DNA of 64,000 nucleotides from JBDSLU01 sp963844435 (GTDB lineage: Bacteria > Acidobacteriota > Vicinamibacteria > Vicinamibacterales > Vicinamibacteraceae), in contig CAWJOG010000003.1 in NCBI GenBank assembly GCA_963844435.1, forward strand, positions 1 through 64,000. The letters run 5' to 3'. The notes under the pieces were generated by a model that worked only from the letters and a program-made list of their open reading frames with translations, ran no database searches and was not told where the DNA came from. This document shows positions 25,229 to 34,597 of this stretch, one piece after another. Positions within the stretch are counted from its first letter, which is position 1. The number at the start of each line of letters is the position of its first letter. A program made the position numbers and the translations under genes.

Positions 25229-25235
25229 GCGCAGG

Positions 25236-26133
25236 TCACGCAGGGCGTTCCTCCACCGTGACCGCGACGTCGATCGGCGCTCCGCCCCGGAGAATCCGCA
25301 GGGTGACAGGTCGTCCGACCCTGTCGCCGTGCAGCAGATCCAGCAGATCTTCAGGCGATGCCAGGTGGTGGCCGTCGAGTTCGAGGATCACGTCTCCAAC
25401 TATGACGCCGGCGCGGGCCGCCGGGCTCCCGCCTGCCACGGCGGTCACCAGTACCGCGCCCTTGCCGTCCGCGCCGGGCCGCTGCTCCGCGGGCAATGTC
25501 ACGGGCTGCGCAGCAATGCCGATATAGCCGCGCTTCACCCCGCCGTGCTCCATCACGGTCGCGGCCGTCTTCCATGCGATCGACGCGGGGATGACGACGC
25601 CGAGGCCGCGGATGCGCGCGGCCGTCGTGACGCCGATCAGGGCTCCGCCGGCGTCCACGAATGCGCCGCCGGAAAAGCCGTCGTGCATCGGCGCGGTCGT
25701 GCGGATCACCTCGTCGATGGCGCGACGGCGGCCGGTCGGCAGCGGACCGCCGATGACCGCGACGATGCCGGCGCTGGCCGTCAGCGCATTGCTCCACGAT
25801 CGCGCGATGGCCAGCGCCAGGTTGCCCACCCGCGGCGGCGTCGCACCCGGCGTCAGCGCGCGGCAGGCCGAGGCCGGTGGCGCGCAGGAGCGCGAGGTTC
25901 GTGGCCGGATCCCATCCCACCAGCTCGGCGTCAATCGACCCGCCGTCGGGCCGGGTGACGTGCAGTCCATCCTCGCGCCCGAGCGCGCGCACCGTCGTCA
26001 GCACCATGTCGTCGGCGTACACCAGTCCCGTTCCCGGGCGACGATGACCCCGCACCTGCACGACGGACGCGGCGACCGCGGCCGCCGTATCGGCGAGCTC
26101 GTTCGACAATTGCCAGAGTGAGGCGTTCTTCAT
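25236..26133 (-). CDS. S1C/HtrA-like protein with PDZ domain and degenerate triad (one frameshift)
   Basis: Trypsin-like fold plus C-terminal PDZ domain, about 299 residues. The N-terminus (NASLWQLSNELADTAAAVAA) has no signal peptide. The protease half reads VVQVRGHRRPGTGLVYADDM, then VLTTVRAL where active HtrA proteins have TNAHVV (His replaced by Arg). Next is DPATNLALL where they have TDLAVL (Asp replaced by Asn), then GFSGGAFVD with the Ser kept. The PDZ part is RGYIGIAAQPVTLP, AARAGVIVGDVILELDGH and DLLDLLHGDRVGRPVTL. The frame changes near 25865. Two of three catalytic residues are lost, so a cytoplasmic scaffold or sensor for the downstream LuxR regulator is more likely than a protease. 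Confidence 0.75.
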
Positions 26134-26191
26134 GCCGCCATCGTCGCTCGTCACGCTCGGGCACACATCACCCGAACGGGGGGCCGCGTGG

Positions 26192-27277
26192 CTATTTCGC
26201 CGCGAGATGCCGGTCGAGGAAGTCGATGACCGTCTGCCAGGTCGGCGTGTACGGCACGGGGTTGGTGACCGCACAGCCCGCGGCGCTGGTCGTCCGAATC
26301 GTCGCCGCCTCGCGGACGGCATCGTCGGTCAGGAACGCGTTCCACGGCCCGTGTCCCGCCTTGGGCAGGCTGATGAACGTGGCCTCGCGGCACGCCTTGT
26401 TCAGGGCCATGTAGAGCTGTTCGCCCTGGTTGTGGGGCACCAGGGGATCCGAGCCGCCGTGGAGGATCAGCAGCGGCGGATCCTCGGCGGTGACGTAGCG
26501 GACCGGGTTGGCCGCCTGGGCCTTGCCCGCACACGTCTGGATCGCGCAGCCGATGAGCCGCGATTCGGGTGACGTCGCGTCGTCGTGGCAGCGCGGCGGC
26601 GTGCAGGCGCGGACCGCCCACGCGTCCATCGCCAGGAAGTCGGTCGGCGGATAGAAGGCGATCGCCGCCCGCACGCCGCTCCGGACGCCGCTGACGCCGA
26701 CGCCGCCCTCCAGCTCCGGTGCGTCGCCGGTGAGCGCCGCCATGGCCGCGGTCCAGCCGCCCGAGCTGTCACCCATGATCGCGATGCGGCTGGCGTCGAG
26801 CCCATAGGTCGCCGCGTGCGTGCGCAGCCACCGGATCGCCGCCTTGATGTCGTGGAGCTGCCCCGGGAACACGACCTGCGCGCTCGATCGGATCGAGACG
26901 CCGGCGACGGCGTAGCCGGCCGGCGTCAGTCGCGCCGCGATACCGCGCGCCGACGCCTTGCCGGTATCGGCCATCCATGCGGAGCCGCCCGTCCAGATCA
27001 CCACGGGGATCGGGCCGCTCGCACGCGCGGGCATGTACAGGTCCAGCTTGTGCCCGTTGCTGCCCGGCGGATCGGCTGGCGCGTACTCCAGATCAGCATG
27101 CGTCGGCGCCGACGTGGCCGGCACGGCGGGCACAGGTTGCGCGCTCGCGCGCGAAGGCGCGAGCGCTAGTGCTAAAGCAAGCGCCGAGATAACCGCACCG
27201 TGTCCTTGACAGCGATGCGGCGCAGGCGTATTCGTTAGGCAGGAGGCCATGTGAGTGTGAGAAGTGGAGGTTCGCAT
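26192..27277 (-). CDS. Secreted alpha/beta-hydrolase, BD-FAE-like esterase
   Basis: Intact esterase of about 361 residues. A signal peptide (VISALALALALAPSRASAQ) precedes HKLDLYMPA, PIPVVIWTGGSAWM, GYAVAGVSIRSS, HDIKAAIRWLRTHAATYGLD and the nucleophile elbow MGDSSGGWTAAMA. LLILHGGSDPLVPHNQ supplies the Asp and KAGHGPWNAF the catalytic His. The pattern fits bifunctional feruloyl/acetyl-xylan esterases and related dienelactone-hydrolase-like enzymes. ATG 27250 is an alternative start. The first 100 bases of coding sequence are noticeably less GC-rich than the rest, and a 10-bp perfect inverted repeat at 27141-27166 lies within the signal-peptide codons, which might affect translation. Confidence 0.82.
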   Translation of the reverse strand: MRTSTSHTHMASCLTNTPAPHRCQGHGAVISALALALALAPSRASAQPVPAVPATSAPTHADLEYAPADPPGSNGHKLDLYMPARASGPIPVVIWTGGSAWMADTGKASARGIAARLTPAGYAVAGVSIRSSAQVVFPGQLHDIKAAIRWLRTHAATYGLDASRIAIMGDSSGGWTAAMAALTGDAPELEGGVGVSGVRSGVRAAIAFYPPTDFLAMDAWAVRACTPPRCHDDATSPESRLIGCAIQTCAGKAQAANPVRYVTAEDPPLLILHGGSDPLVPHNQGEQLYMALNKACREATFISLPKAGHGPWNAFLTDDAVREAATIRTTSAAGCAVTNPVPYTPTWQTVIDFLDRHLAAK

Positions 27278-27421
27278 GGAGGTTCCACCGGGCTCATGAG
27301 GCGCATCGTCGAATGACCATCGGCTGCTGATGGCCAGACGGTGATGCGCGGATCGACAAGAGAACCGACGAACGACCGATGAATACTGGCTTTCGCCAGG
27401 ACGCGTGCTCAGGCACGCCGC

Positions 27422-27460
27422 GAAACGCCCGCTCAGGCTGAGCCTGATGCCGGGCGTTTC
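27422..27460. terminator. Strong hairpin between two esterase genes
   Basis: GAAACGCCCG and CGGGCGTTTC form a perfect 10-bp outer stem, and CAGGCT/AGCCTG an inner stem around a single G. It sits 18 bp downstream of the carboxylesterase stop at 27478. On the plus strand it is followed by CCTTTTGGG; on the minus strand no T-run follows. I read it as the terminator or mRNA 3'-end stabiliser of the minus-strand esterase at 27478-29059. The structure is certain; the function is inferred. Confidence 0.6.
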
Positions 27461-27477
27461 CCTTTTGGGCGACCCGA

Positions 27478-29059
27478 TCAGCGCGCCTTGTCCGCGGCGG
27501 CCGCCGTCAGATCGAGGCGCGCCGTCCACGGATCCGGCCCGGCCTTCGGCCCGTCCTTGGTGAAGTCGAGCAGCACGTCGCACGCGCCCTTGCACGCGGG
27601 CCACGCCGGACGCCCGGCGCCATTCGGATCGCCGGTCTTCGCGAACGCCACCCAGTAGGCGTTCGCGGCCACGGCGGCCGCCTTGTCGGCTGGCGCGAGA
27701 TCCTTGCCGTAGCGGGCCTCGACGGTGTCGAACACGTACGGGATCTCCGTCGCGTGCGGCGCGCCGGGCCACTGCTTGCGCATCGACTCGGCGACGTACG
27801 AGAAGCGGTAGTGGTAGGCCGGCTGGCCGGCGGCGGCGACCGTGCGCACGATGAAGCGCGCGGGCTCCACCATCATGCGGTCCATCGCGACGAGCGTGCC
27901 CACTTCGCGGACCTTGTCGGTCTTCGCCGGGTCGTAGGCCTCGCGCGCCTTGGCGGCCTGGTCGCCGAACGGCTTGAACACGTCGTCGATCGTGCGGGCG
28001 AACGAGAAGCCGACGTCCGCGTCGTTGGCGCCGGCGATCACCGGGACCTTCGCGAAGCGCCCGGCGCGCAGCGCGGTCTCCGCCGATTCGACCATGAGGA
28101 CGCCGTCCACCATCGGCCCGGCGTAGGTCGGCGTCATCATCGTCGCCATGTTGAGGCCCGCCACGACCTTCTCGGCGGGCAGCGCGCGCAGCGCCGCCAG
28201 CGCCGCCGCGTCGTCGCCGGCAATGCCGTTGGCTTTCGCGAACGCGACGCCGACGTCTTCCGCCGACGGGTTGCCGCCGGGGGCCGCGGTCTTGAGGAAG
28301 CGGGCTCGGGAACAGCCCGTCGCGGCCGCCGCCGGATTCGATGATCGCCTTGTGGAACAGGCCCTTCGCGAGCGGCGAGGTCAGGAGCATCAACACCGAC
28401 GCCCCGCCCGCCGACTCGCCGAACACCGTCACGTTGCGCGGATCGCCGCCGAACGCCGCGATGTTCGCCTGCACCCAGCGCAACGCCGCGAGCTGGTCCA
28501 TGTAGCCGTAGTTGCCGAGCGGGCCCTCGTGCGGCTCCTTCGACAGCGCGGGGTGCGCGAAGAACCCGAACCGGCCGACGCGGTAGTTGAAGCTCACGAA
28601 CACGACGCCGCGCTTCGCGAACTGCGAGCCGTCGTAGACCGCGGGCGAGCTGCCGCCGTTGACGAAGCCGCCGCCGTAGATCCACACCATCACCGGCAGC
28701 GGCGTCGCCGGCCGTTCCGCCGGACGCCAGACGTTGAGGACGAGGCAGTCCTCGTCCGGTGGCGTGCCGAGCGGCGCGGCGTCGCCGGGGAACGGCAGCT
28801 GCGCGCAGTCGTGGCCGTACGCGGTGGCCGGCCGCACGCCCGTCCACGGCTTGGCCGGCTGCGGCGCGCGCCAGCGTAGATCGCCGACCGGCGGGGCCGC
28901 GAACGGGATGCCCTTGAACGACAGGACCCCGGACTGCACGGCGCCTTCGAGCGTGCCGCTCGCGATCTTCACCTGTTCGCCCGCGGCCTGAGCGGGCGGC
29001 GCGGACACGAGCGCACAGCCCGCGAGCGCCACGGATACCACCAACAACCTTTGCGACAT
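27478..29059 (-). CDS. Secreted type-B carboxylesterase (one frameshift)
   Basis: Second type-B carboxylesterase, about 527 residues. A Sec signal (RLLVVSVALAGCALVSA, cleavage after AQA) precedes FKGIPFAAPPVGDLRWRAPQ, EDCLVLNVWRP, MVWIYGGGFVNGGSS (oxyanion hole) and VTVFGESAGGASV (catalytic Ser). After a frame change near 28305 come the Glu/Asp-bearing core and HATEIPYVFDTV with the catalytic His, then WVAFAKTGDPNGAG, a type-B family closing motif. GAAAGG precedes ATG 29059. Probably periplasmic or extracellular; natural esters unknown. Confidence 0.87.
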
Positions 29060-29144
29060 CGATACGCCTTTCGTGAGAAGCACGACCACGGGGGCGACCT
29101 CGACCCCGGTCATGCGGTGTTGTCCTGCTGAGTTTCGGGGGGCG

Positions 29145-30296
29145 TCACCGCCCGCGCAGCTCGGATGCGATCGAGAAGGCGGTGTTCGCCGCCGGCAGGC
29201 CCGCATAGACGGCCGTCTGCAGCAGCACTTCTTCGACGTCCGCCCACTCCAGGTCGGCGGCGAGGCCGGCCTCGAGGTGCAGGCGGAACTCCTCCCAGCG
29301 GCCGAGCGCGGCGGTGATCGCGAGGACCAGCAGCCGCCGCGTATGGAGGTCGAGGCCCGGGCGCGTCCAGACGCCTCCCCAGGCGAACTCCGTGATCCAC
29401 CGCTGGTAGTCACGGGTCAGCGCCGTGGTCGCGGCCATCCGGCCGGCGACGTATTCGTCGCCGAGGACCGCTCGCCGCACGTCCAGGCCGGCCTCGAACG
29501 GGTCGCGCGGATCGTCGTCCGTGAGGAACTCGAGCAGCGTCCGCGTGAAGGTGCGCGGCAGCGCCACGTTGGAGGCGTGCGCGGTCGCCAGCCGCGCCAC
29601 CGCAGCGCCAGGAATCGCCGCCGCGAGCGCCGCGCCGTGTGCCTCCCACGGCATCGACGTGTCCGCGTCGCCGCTGACGACGAGCGTGCGCGCCTCGATC
29701 CGCGGCAGGAGCGGCGTCCCGTCGAAATCGCGCAGCGCGGCGCAGCAGCCGGCGTAGCCGACGGGGTCGGTGGCGAGGAACGTCTCGCGCGCCGACGCGA
29801 TCCGCGGCGGATTGGCGGCGACGAGCGCGTCCCCGAAGAAGCGTGCCATCGCGGTGTCGACGATCGCGCGGGTCCCGCTGTCGAGCACCGTGCGCCGCCG
29901 CGCCTCCATGCCGGCGGGATCGGCGATGCGCGGCGACGTGTTCGCGAGCACGAGGCAGGACAGCCGATCGCCGGCGTGCGCGGCCAGCCACTGGCCGACC
30001 ATCCCGCCGAGCGACACGCCGCACCACGCCACGCGATCGAGCCCGAGCCGATCGAGCAGGCCGAGCGCGTCGCGGCCGAGCCGTTCGACCGTGTAGTCGC
30101 CGGGCGTCGCGTCGCTGCCGCCGTGGCCGCGCAGGTCGTAGCGCAACACGCGGAACCGCGCGGTGAGCGCCGCCATCTGCGGATCCCACATCGTGTGGTC
30201 GAGCCCCAGCGAATGCGAGAGCGCGACCACCGGCCGTCCGGCCGCGCCTTCGAGCCGGTAGTAGACGCGATCGCCGTCGATGTGCGCGATGGCCAC
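29145..30296 (-). CDS. pcaL: PcaL: fused 3-oxoadipate enol-lactonase and 4-carboxymuconolactone decarboxylase
   Basis: Intact 383-residue fusion for two consecutive steps of protocatechuate breakdown. Residues about 1-255 are the enol-lactonase (PcaD, alpha/beta-hydrolase) with LSHSLGLDHTMWD, nucleophile elbow WCGVSLGGMVGQW and a late ATAHASNVA carrying the His. Residues about 265-383 are the decarboxylase (PcaC) with FEAGLDVRRAVLGDEYV, RWITEFAWGGVWTRPGLD and LLVLAITAALGRWEEFRLH. The order PcaD-PcaC is that of PcaL proteins in actinomycetes and some proteobacteria. GTG 30296 lies 2 bp after the pcaB stop, so translation is coupled. Cytoplasmic; the product 3-oxoadipate feeds PcaIJ. Confidence 0.93.
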   Translation of the reverse strand: MAIAHIDGDRVYYRLEGAAGRPVVALSHSLGLDHTMWDPQMAALTARFRVLRYDLRGHGGSDATPGDYTVERLGRDALGLLDRLGLDRVAWCGVSLGGMVGQWLAAHAGDRLSCLVLANTSPRIADPAGMEARRRTVLDSGTRAIVDTAMARFFGDALVAANPPRIASARETFLATDPVGYAGCCAALRDFDGTPLLPRIEARTLVVSGDADTSMPWEAHGAALAAAIPGAAVARLATAHASNVALPRTFTRTLLEFLTDDDPRDPFEAGLDVRRAVLGDEYVAGRMAATTALTRDYQRWITEFAWGGVWTRPGLDLHTRRLLVLAITAALGRWEEFRLHLEAGLAADLEWADVEEVLLQTAVYAGLPAANTAFSIASELRGR

Positions 30297-30298
30297 GG

Positions 30299-31664
30299 TC
30301 AGTGACCTCCGGCAGGCAGGTTGCCGCCGACACGTTCGTCGACGGAGGCCAGCAGGCGTTGCCGAAGGGTCTCGGCGGCGCCCAGGTAGGCGCGTGGATC
30401 GTCGAGCGACCGCAAGGCCTCGGCGTCCACGACGCGTGCGAGCTCCGGGACGGCGCGGACGATGTCGGCGAGCGACTGGCCGCTCGCCTGCGAACGGGCA
30501 AGCGCGTCCTTCAGGAGCTGGTGCGCGGCCGATCGGCCGAGGACCGGCGCCGCGAGCATCACGACGCGCTCGGCGAAGATCGCGCCCCGCGTCGCGTCGA
30601 CGTTGGCGCGCATGCGCGCGGGATCCACCGCGAGGCCGGCGATCACGTCGCGCATCGCCTCGAGCGCGGCGCCAGTGGCCTGCAGCGCCTCGGCGATCAC
30701 CGGCCACTCGGCCTGCCAGGCGCCGACCGCCCGTTCGTGCTCCTGCACGAGGCCGGCCATCATCGTCGCCGCGAGGCCGGGCAGGCGTGCCGCCGCCGCG
30801 AGCGCGCGCGCGCAGCCCGACGGGTTCTGCTTGTGCGGCATCGCCGACGATCCGCCGCCCGCCTCGTGCGCTTCGCCGACTTCGAACTGCATCAGCAGGC
30901 TGACGTCGCGGCCGATCTTGCCGAGGACGCCGCCGTAGATCGCGCAGGCGGCGACCAGCGCCGCGAACCGATCGCGCGCGGTGTGCCACGGCGCGGCGGC
31001 CGGCGGCAGCCCACAGCTCGTGCCACAGCGCATCGACGACATCCGGGCCGCGGTCCCCCAGCGCTGCGAGGGTGCCGGCCGCGCCGCCGAGCTGGATTCG
31101 TGCCGCATCGTGCCACGCCTGCTCGACGCGCGCCCAGCTCCGGCACAGGCTCGCCAACCAGCCCGCCGCCTTCAGGCCAAACGTGATCGGCGGCGCGGGC
31201 TGCAACAGCGTGCGGCCGAGCATCACCGTTCCGGCGTGCCGATCCGACAGCAGGCGAAGCTGTCCCGCCAGCGCCGCGTGATCGCGCGCCAGTTCGTGGC
31301 CGGCCCGCTCGATCTGCACCGACACCGCCGTGTCCACGATGTCCTGGCTGGTGGCGCCCCAGTGGACGTAGCGCGCCGCGACGGGGTCGATCGCCTCGAC
31401 GCGCGCGGTCAGCGCGGCGACCAGCGGGATCGCGATCGTGGCCGACGCGCGGGCCTCGCGCGCCAGCGCGTCGACGTCGAAGCCGTCGGCGCGGGCGGCC
31501 TGCGTGATCGCCGCGGCGGCGGACGCCGGGATCACGCCCACGGCGGCCTGGGCGCGGGCGAGGGCCGCCTCCACGTCGAGCAGCACCTGCACCGTCAACG
31601 CGTCGCCGAAGATCGCGCTCAGCGCCTCGGTCGTGGCGAGGGCATCGATGATCCGCGCCGTCAC
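30299..31664 (-). CDS. pcaB: PcaB: 3-carboxy-cis,cis-muconate cycloisomerase (one frameshift)
   Basis: Fumarase/argininosuccinate-lyase superfamily enzyme that lactonises 3-carboxymuconate, about 455 residues. The N-terminal half shows ATTEALSAIFGD, YVHWGATSQDIVDTA and MLGRTLLQPAPPITFGLKAA. The C-terminal half has the superfamily signature GGSSAMPHKQNPSGC and the PcaB tail including LGAAETLRQRLLASV. The frame changes near 31005, just before RDRFAALVAACAIYGG. GTG 31664 follows the pcaG stop by 7 bp. The product is used by PcaL immediately downstream. Confidence 0.92.
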
Positions 31665-31671
31665 GCGCGCC

Positions 31672-32258
31672 TCACAGATCGAAGAAGACGGTTTCGTCGG
31701 TCGCCCTGGAGCCGAACGACGAAGTCCCACGTCGCGCCGTCGGCCGCGCGCTGCGCCAGCAGCGTCGGCCGCCGTTCGGCCGGCACCAGCGACAGGATCG
31801 GATCGCGATCGAGCGCCGGATCGCCCTCGAAGTAGATCGCGCGTGTAGAGGTGCCGCAGCAGGCCGCGCATGAACAGGCACACGGTGACGTGCGCCGCGC
31901 CGGCTGCATTCCGCGGGCGCGCCCGGGCGGATCGTCTCGAAGCAGCAGACACCGTCCTCGACGTGCTCAAGCCGGCCGAAGCCCGCGAACGCCGGCGGCG
32001 GCTCGCCGGGACCCGGCGGCGGGCGCGCATAGGCGCCCTCCGCGTCGGCCTGGCGCAGCTCGATCATCGCGTCCGGTCCACCGGCGCGCCGTCGCCATCG
32101 AGGACGCGGATGCGCAGGCGGATCCGTTCGCCCGGGACGCCGGGCCCCGCGACCACGCCGCAGCGATCGCTCGCGCCGGGGCCGACGTGGAAGAACGGGC
32201 CGACGGTCTGCGACGCGCTCGCGACCAGCGGTTCTGGGCGGCTTCTGGGCTCGCTCAT
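31672..32258 (-). CDS. pcaG: PcaG: protocatechuate 3,4-dioxygenase alpha subunit (frameshifted)
   Basis: Alpha subunit of the intradiol dioxygenase, about 195 residues. It starts with EPLVASASQTVGPFFHVG, then GERIRLRIRVLDGDGAPV. After a shift near 32070 come MIELRQADAEGAYARP and GFGRLEHVEDGVCCFETIRPG. Further shifts near 31920, 31845 and 31705 lead to HVTVCLFMRGLLRHLYTR, IYFEGDPALDRDPILSLVP and a C-terminal ETVFFDL. The alpha subunit lacks the iron ligands but shapes the active site with PcaH. ATG 32258 overlaps the pcaH stop (ATGA). At the first shift, a missing C within CCC would restore DPDAMIEL. Confidence 0.9.
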
Positions 32259-32956
32259 ACGCGCGCCTCGAACGGCGTCGAGTCGCGCCCGCGCAGGACG
32301 ATGTCGAAGCGGTAGCCGAGCGCCCAGTTCGGCTCGGTGAGCGACAGGTCGAACCGCGACACCAGCCGCTGCTGCGCCCGCGGATCCCGGACCGACTGGA
32401 ACATCGGATCCCACGCGCACAGCGGATCGTTCGGGAAGTACATCTGGGTCACGAGCCGCGTCGCGATCGAGTGCCCGAACAGCGAGAAGTGGAGGTGCGC
32501 GGGCCGCCAGGCGTTGTCGTGGTTGCCCCAGGGATAGGCGCCGGGCTTGATCGTCACGAAGCGGTAGCGGCCCTCGGCGTCGGTGATCGCGCGGCCGGCG
32601 CCGCTGAAGTTCGGATCGATCGGCGCGGGGTGGTTGTCCTTCGCGTGGCGGTAGCGCCCCGCGGCGTTGCACTGCCACAGCTCGACCAGCGTGTGCGGCA
32701 CGGCGCGGCCGTCCTCGTCGACGACGCGGCCGGCGACGATGATCCGCTCGCCCTGCGGTTCGCCTTCGTGCTGCCGGGTGAGGTCGTTGTCCGTTTCGCC
32801 GATCGGCAGGTAGCCGTAGACGGGCGTGGCGAGCGACGCGAACCGCTCGGGGATCACGATCAGCGGCTGCGTCGGCGCCCGCTTCACGGTGGACTTGTAC
32901 GGCGGGTAGAGCAGCGGCGGCTGGCTGCCGGCTTCGAGGGCATCGCGATCGCTCAT
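32255..32956 (-). CDS. pcaH: PcaH: protocatechuate 3,4-dioxygenase beta subunit
   Basis: Intact 233-residue beta subunit, which carries the non-haem Fe(III) and opens protocatechuate between the hydroxyls to 3-carboxy-cis,cis-muconate. Family segments include YPPYKSTVKRAP, GRVVDEDGRAVPHTLVELWQ and the iron ligands: Tyr of NAAGRYRH, Tyr of PGAYPWGNH, and the two His of WRPAHLHFSLFG. TQMYFPNDPL and a C-terminal DIVLRG complete the fold. It lies 26 bp after pcaJ and overlaps pcaG by 4 bp. Confidence 0.95.
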   Translation of the reverse strand: MSDRDALEAGSQPPLLYPPYKSTVKRAPTQPLIVIPERFASLATPVYGYLPIGETDNDLTRQHEGEPQGERIIVAGRVVDEDGRAVPHTLVELWQCNAAGRYRHAKDNHPAPIDPNFSGAGRAITDAEGRYRFVTIKPGAYPWGNHDNAWRPAHLHFSLFGHSIATRLVTQMYFPNDPLCAWDPMFQSVRDPRAQQRLVSRFDLSLTEPNWALGYRFDIVLRGRDSTPFEARV

Positions 32957-32982
32957 AGGCCTGTCACTCGTGTCACAGCCGA

Positions 32983-33762
32983 TCATTCCGCCGGCGCCAC
33001 GCCGTGCGCCGCGGCGGTCCGCGCCTGGAGGTCGCGGAGCACCTCGAGCTCGCGCGGCGTCGGTGCCGGGGTCTCGGCCACCGGCGTCGGCAAAGGCCAC
33101 CGGCCAGCCGGTCTGCTCGATGACCTGCTCGCGGCGTCACGCCCGGGTGCAGGCTCGTCACCTGCAGCTCCTTCGTCTCCGGGTGCGGCCGCATGATGCA
33201 GAGATCGCTCACCAGCAGCGCCGGACCCTCCGTCGTGATGCCGAGGGCCCGCCGCTCGCGCCCGGTCGGGCCATGTCCGAGCGTCGTCACGAACGCCAGC
33301 CGGTCCACGAAGGCCCGGCGGGAGTGTCGCATGACGATGAAGGTACGTCGACAGCAGGCGGCGATCTCGGGCGCCCCGCCGCCGCCGGGCAGGCGCACCG
33401 CCGGCCGGGCGTAGTCGCCGATGACCGTGCTGTTCAAGTTGCCGAACCGATCGACCTGCGCGCCGCCGAGGAACCCGATCGTGATGCGGCCGCCCTGGAG
33501 CCAGTACCTGGAACATCTCCGGCACCGACACCGTCGTGAGCGCCGTCTCGCACAGCTCGCCGTCGCCGATCGAGAGCGGCAGCACGTCCGGCCGCGTCTC
33601 GATCGTGCCCGACTCGTAGACCAGGCGGAGGCGCGGGGCGTGGGTCAGCCGCGCGAGGTTGCACGCCGCGGACGGCAGGCCGATCCCGACGAAACAGACG
33701 TCGTCGTCGGTGAGCGCGCGCGCCGCCGAGACGGTCATCATCTCGACCGCCGTCCAGGTCAT
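32983..33762 (-). CDS. pcaJ: PcaJ: 3-oxoadipate CoA-transferase beta subunit (frameshifted)
   Basis: Beta subunit of the succinyl-CoA:3-oxoadipate CoA-transferase, about 255 residues. The N-terminal half reads DDDVCFVGIGLPSAACNLAR and LVYESGTIETRPDVLPLSIG, with the Glu of YESG at the position of the catalytic Glu in class I transferases. After a shift near 33510 it continues with NSTVIGDYARPAVRLPGGGG, EIAACCRRTFIVMRH, LVSDLCIMRPHPETKELQVT and PGVT. Shifts near 33130 and 33085 bracket REQVIEQTGWPVAFAD. It ends with TPRELEVLRDLQAR. ATG 33762 overlaps the pcaI stop (ATGA). Confidence 0.88.
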   Translation of the reverse strand: MTWTAVEMMTVSAARALTDDDVCFVGIGLPSAACNLARLTHAPRLRLVYESGTIETRPDVLPLSIGDGELCETALTTVSVPEMFQVLAPGRPHHDRVPRRRAGRSVRQLEQHGHRRLRPAGGAPARRRRGARDRRLLSTYLHRHATLPPGLRGPAGVRDDARTWPDRARAAGPRHHDGGSGAAGERSLHHAAAPGDEGAAGDEPAPGRDAASRSSSRPAGRWPLPTPVAETPAPTPRELEVLRDLQARTAAAHGVAPAE

Positions 33763-34586
33763 GACGCGACCTCGGCCGATCGCGACAGGACGTGCTCGGC
33801 GATCCAGGCCTGAAACGCCCCGCGATCGCGCGAGATGGCGTCCCACTCGACGTAGAACGCGTTGTCGCGCGCGTAGTAGCCGTGCGCGTACGACGGCTTC
33901 GCGCCGCCTGGGGCGACCGCGATGGCGGTCACCGTCCACGACGGCAGGACGACGGCGTTGGGACTGGTGCGCGGCAGCGCGTCCACGACCTCTTCGACCG
34001 TGACCAGCGACCGCCTCGCGGCGAGCACCGCTTCCTTCTGCACGCCGACGATGCCCTCGAGCAGCACGTTGCCCTCACGGTCGGCCTTCTGCGCGTGCAC
34101 GATCGCGACGTCGGGCCGGTGCGCCGGGACGGCGGCGAGCCGCTCGCCGGTGAAGGGGCAGTCGATGAACCGGACGTTCGGGTTCACCGCGGCGAGATCC
34201 GATCCCACGTAGCCGCGGAAGAACGCCGCCGGCATGTTCGCCGCTCCGGCGGCGTAGGCGTGCGCCATCGCCGAGTGGCTGTGCTCTTCGAGCTCGATCG
34301 GCCGCGGCCAGCCGCGCTCGACCGCGTCGCGCAGCCGGTGGAGCGACCCGACGCCGGGGTTGCCGCCCCACGAGAACACCAGCCGCTTCGCCAGGCCGCA
34401 CCCGATCATCTGGTCGTAGAGCAGGTCGGGCGTCATCCGGATGAGCGTGAGCTCGCCGATGCCCTGGCGAATCACCTCGTGGCCCGCGGCGAAGGGGATC
34501 AGGTGCGTGAATCCCTCGAGCGCCACGGTGTCGCCCGGGCGCACCAGTCCGGCCACGGCGTCGTGCAGGCTGAGGAGCTCGCTCAT
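33759..34586 (-). CDS. pcaI: PcaI: 3-oxoadipate CoA-transferase alpha subunit
   Basis: Intact 275-residue alpha subunit of a class I CoA-transferase. Visible features are the N-terminal LVRPGDTVALEGFTHLIPFA, the Gly-rich FSWGGNPGVGSLHRLRDAV and the strand VAIVHAQKADREGN, a conserved CoA-transferase block. The sequence is closer to glutaconate-type CoA-transferase A subunits than to short enterobacterial-type PcaI, but its position with PcaJ and the pca genes supports 3-oxoadipate as substrate. First gene of the pcaIJHGBL operon, divergent from pcaR over 79 bp. Confidence 0.88.
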   Translation of the reverse strand: MSELLSLHDAVAGLVRPGDTVALEGFTHLIPFAAGHEVIRQGIGELTLIRMTPDLLYDQMIGCGLAKRLVFSWGGNPGVGSLHRLRDAVERGWPRPIELEEHSHSAMAHAYAAGAANMPAAFFRGYVGSDLAAVNPNVRFIDCPFTGERLAAVPAHRPDVAIVHAQKADREGNVLLEGIVGVQKEAVLAARRSLVTVEEVVDALPRTSPNAVVLPSWTVTAIAVAPGGAKPSYAHGYYARDNAFYVEWDAISRDRGAFQAWIAEHVLSRSAEVAS

Positions 34587-34597
34587 CTCGGCGGCGG

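Noticed and set aside
26192..29413. Continuous minus-strand frame joining two esterases into one protein
   Set aside because: Each part has its own signal peptide and start, a strong hairpin lies between them, and the joining segment is off-frame sequence of the frameshifted carboxylesterase.
29145..32030. Continuous frame joining PcaL to PcaB and part of PcaG
   Set aside because: PcaB has its own GTG start and a stop 2 bp before PcaL in the correct frame. The apparent fusion arises from the frameshift near 31005.
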